DNA of 64,000 nucleotides from Nitrospira sp. (lineage in GTDB: Bacteria > Nitrospirota > Nitrospiria > Nitrospirales > Nitrospiraceae): the NCBI GenBank assembly GCA_029194725.1, contig JARFXQ010000007.1, positions 1-64,000 of the forward strand, written 5' to 3'. Shown in pieces: positions 63,396 to 64,000 of the stretch. The translations under genes and the position numbers were made by a program. The notes under the pieces are model-generated. The model saw only the letters and a list, made by a program, of their open reading frames with translations, was not told the DNA's origin and ran no database searches. Position 1 is the first letter of the stretch, and each line of letters begins with the position of its first letter.

Positions 63396-64000
63396 TCAGG
63401 CCACACTACGCACCGCGCGCATGAACTCGCCAAGTCGCTCTTCGCTGAGATTGCCTTCACTGCGCACGCTGGAGCACAGATCCAGGCCGAAGGGTTGGAC
63501 TGCCTGTATGGCCTCCCGGACGTTGGAGGCGCGAATGCCGCCTGCCAGAAAGACTGAGCAATCAATTTGCTGGCAGATCTTTCGACTGACTTCCCAATCA
63601 TGCACTCGCCCAGTACCGCCCAGCTCTTTGACTTCCAAGGTCGGGTTGCCAGAATCAAGAAGAAGTGCATCGACAAACTCTGCCATGGCCTTGGCTTCTT
63701 CGAACGACTCATCGCCCATAACGTGAATGACCTGAACGAGCTTCACAGATGGAAGCTGGCGGCGCAGCTTCTGGATCTCAGAGATGGCCACCGAATCAAC
63801 GAGTTGAAGCGTTGAAGTCTGGCAGACGGCATGTTGCTGCACGATTGCATCGGCTTCTCGCAAAGACGTAAGAAGAAAGGTGGCAACGGGCGGAGGAACT
63901 GAACGGGCGATTTCGGCAATGAGTTCGTCCGGGATGACACCTGGGCCGCTGGGCATGTGCGAAACCAGACCGAGTGCGGATGCACCCATCTGGACTGCTA
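63396..64000 (-). CDS. Phosphoribosylanthranilate isomerase-like protein, cut by window end
   Basis: At least 200 residues, open toward 64000 (three more in-frame codons precede the Met at 63989). TIM-barrel with TrpF-like marks: GASALGLVSHMPSGPGVI, LLLDSG, GGTGRVHDWE, LAGGIRASNVREAI and GLDLCSSVR. It should isomerise phosphoribosylanthranilate in tryptophan synthesis, or be one of the TrpF-like stand-alone relatives. The N-terminus and any operon context lie outside the window. Confidence 0.75.
   Translation of the reverse strand, partial: AVQMGASALGLVSHMPSGPGVIPDELIAEIARSVPPPVATFLLTSLREADAIVQQHAVCQTSTLQLVDSVAISEIQKLRRQLPSVKLVQVIHVMGDESFEEAKAMAEFVDALLLDSGNPTLEVKELGGTGRVHDWEVSRKICQQIDCSVFLAGGIRASNVREAIQAVQPFGLDLCSSVRSEGNLSEERLGEFMRAVRSVA

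Overview
This 64 kb window reads as an ordinary, gene-dense bacterial chromosome with GC-rich genes, plus one large and very unusual accessory block. The gene mix is CHAT/DUF928 proteins, a sigma-54 response regulator, an HD-GYP regulator, NHL-repeat proteins, a c-type cytochrome, many small lipoproteins, an IS1380-family element and a REP-type transposase. It is compatible with the Nitrospira lineage (Nitrospirota), but that is an inference from gene content and coding style. No rRNA or other marker gene is present to prove it.

Region 1 (1-13 kb). A plus-strand run encodes a TPR-CHAT protease-like protein, a DUF928 protein, an ABC-type periplasmic binding protein, a membrane histidine kinase with a GAF domain, and a sigma-54-dependent response regulator. 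It looks like one signalling operon. It is followed by a cluster of tiny Met-rich reading frames, tRNA-Pro(UGG) on the minus strand, the rph-rdgB pair with a recognisable promoter, an HD-GYP response regulator and a small conserved-looking unknown gene.

Region 2 (13-23 kb). A long minus-strand housekeeping run contains aroC, aspS, rluB-like, guaA, guaB and, upstream of guaB, a 987-residue protein with two sets of six NHL repeats. Several junctions overlap by 1-4 bases.

Region 3 (23-39 kb). Small genes and a c-type cytochrome lie beside a five-gene minus-strand operon. That operon carries two lipoproteins, one unknown protein, and what appears to be a copper amine oxidase split into an N-domain lipoprotein and a separate catalytic-fold protein. 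Then come a methyltransferase, a ProA paralogue that has lost its catalytic cysteine, a putative PD-(D/E)XK nuclease next to a HEPN protein, an orphan HigA-like antitoxin, a soluble transhydrogenase, a YbaK-domain protein and a Tim44-like protein.

Region 4 (39-55.4 kb). Five giant genes on the minus strand (955, 1216, 942, 1421 and 570 residues) are packed end to end behind one candidate promoter. Only two have recognisable domains: a PhoD-like metallophosphatase and a DUF6603 protein. None shows a signal peptide. This is the best candidate for an undescribed multi-protein system.

Region 5 (55.4-64 kb). This region is rearranged. A secreted-protein gene occurs twice as roughly 0.8 kb direct repeats on either side of asnB. 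An intact IS1380-family element with a 5-bp target duplication sits just downstream of the first copy. There is a truncated second copy of the yecA-like gene, a hicBA module whose toxin carries a nonsense codon, a REP-associated tyrosine transposase, and a trpF-like gene cut by the window edge.
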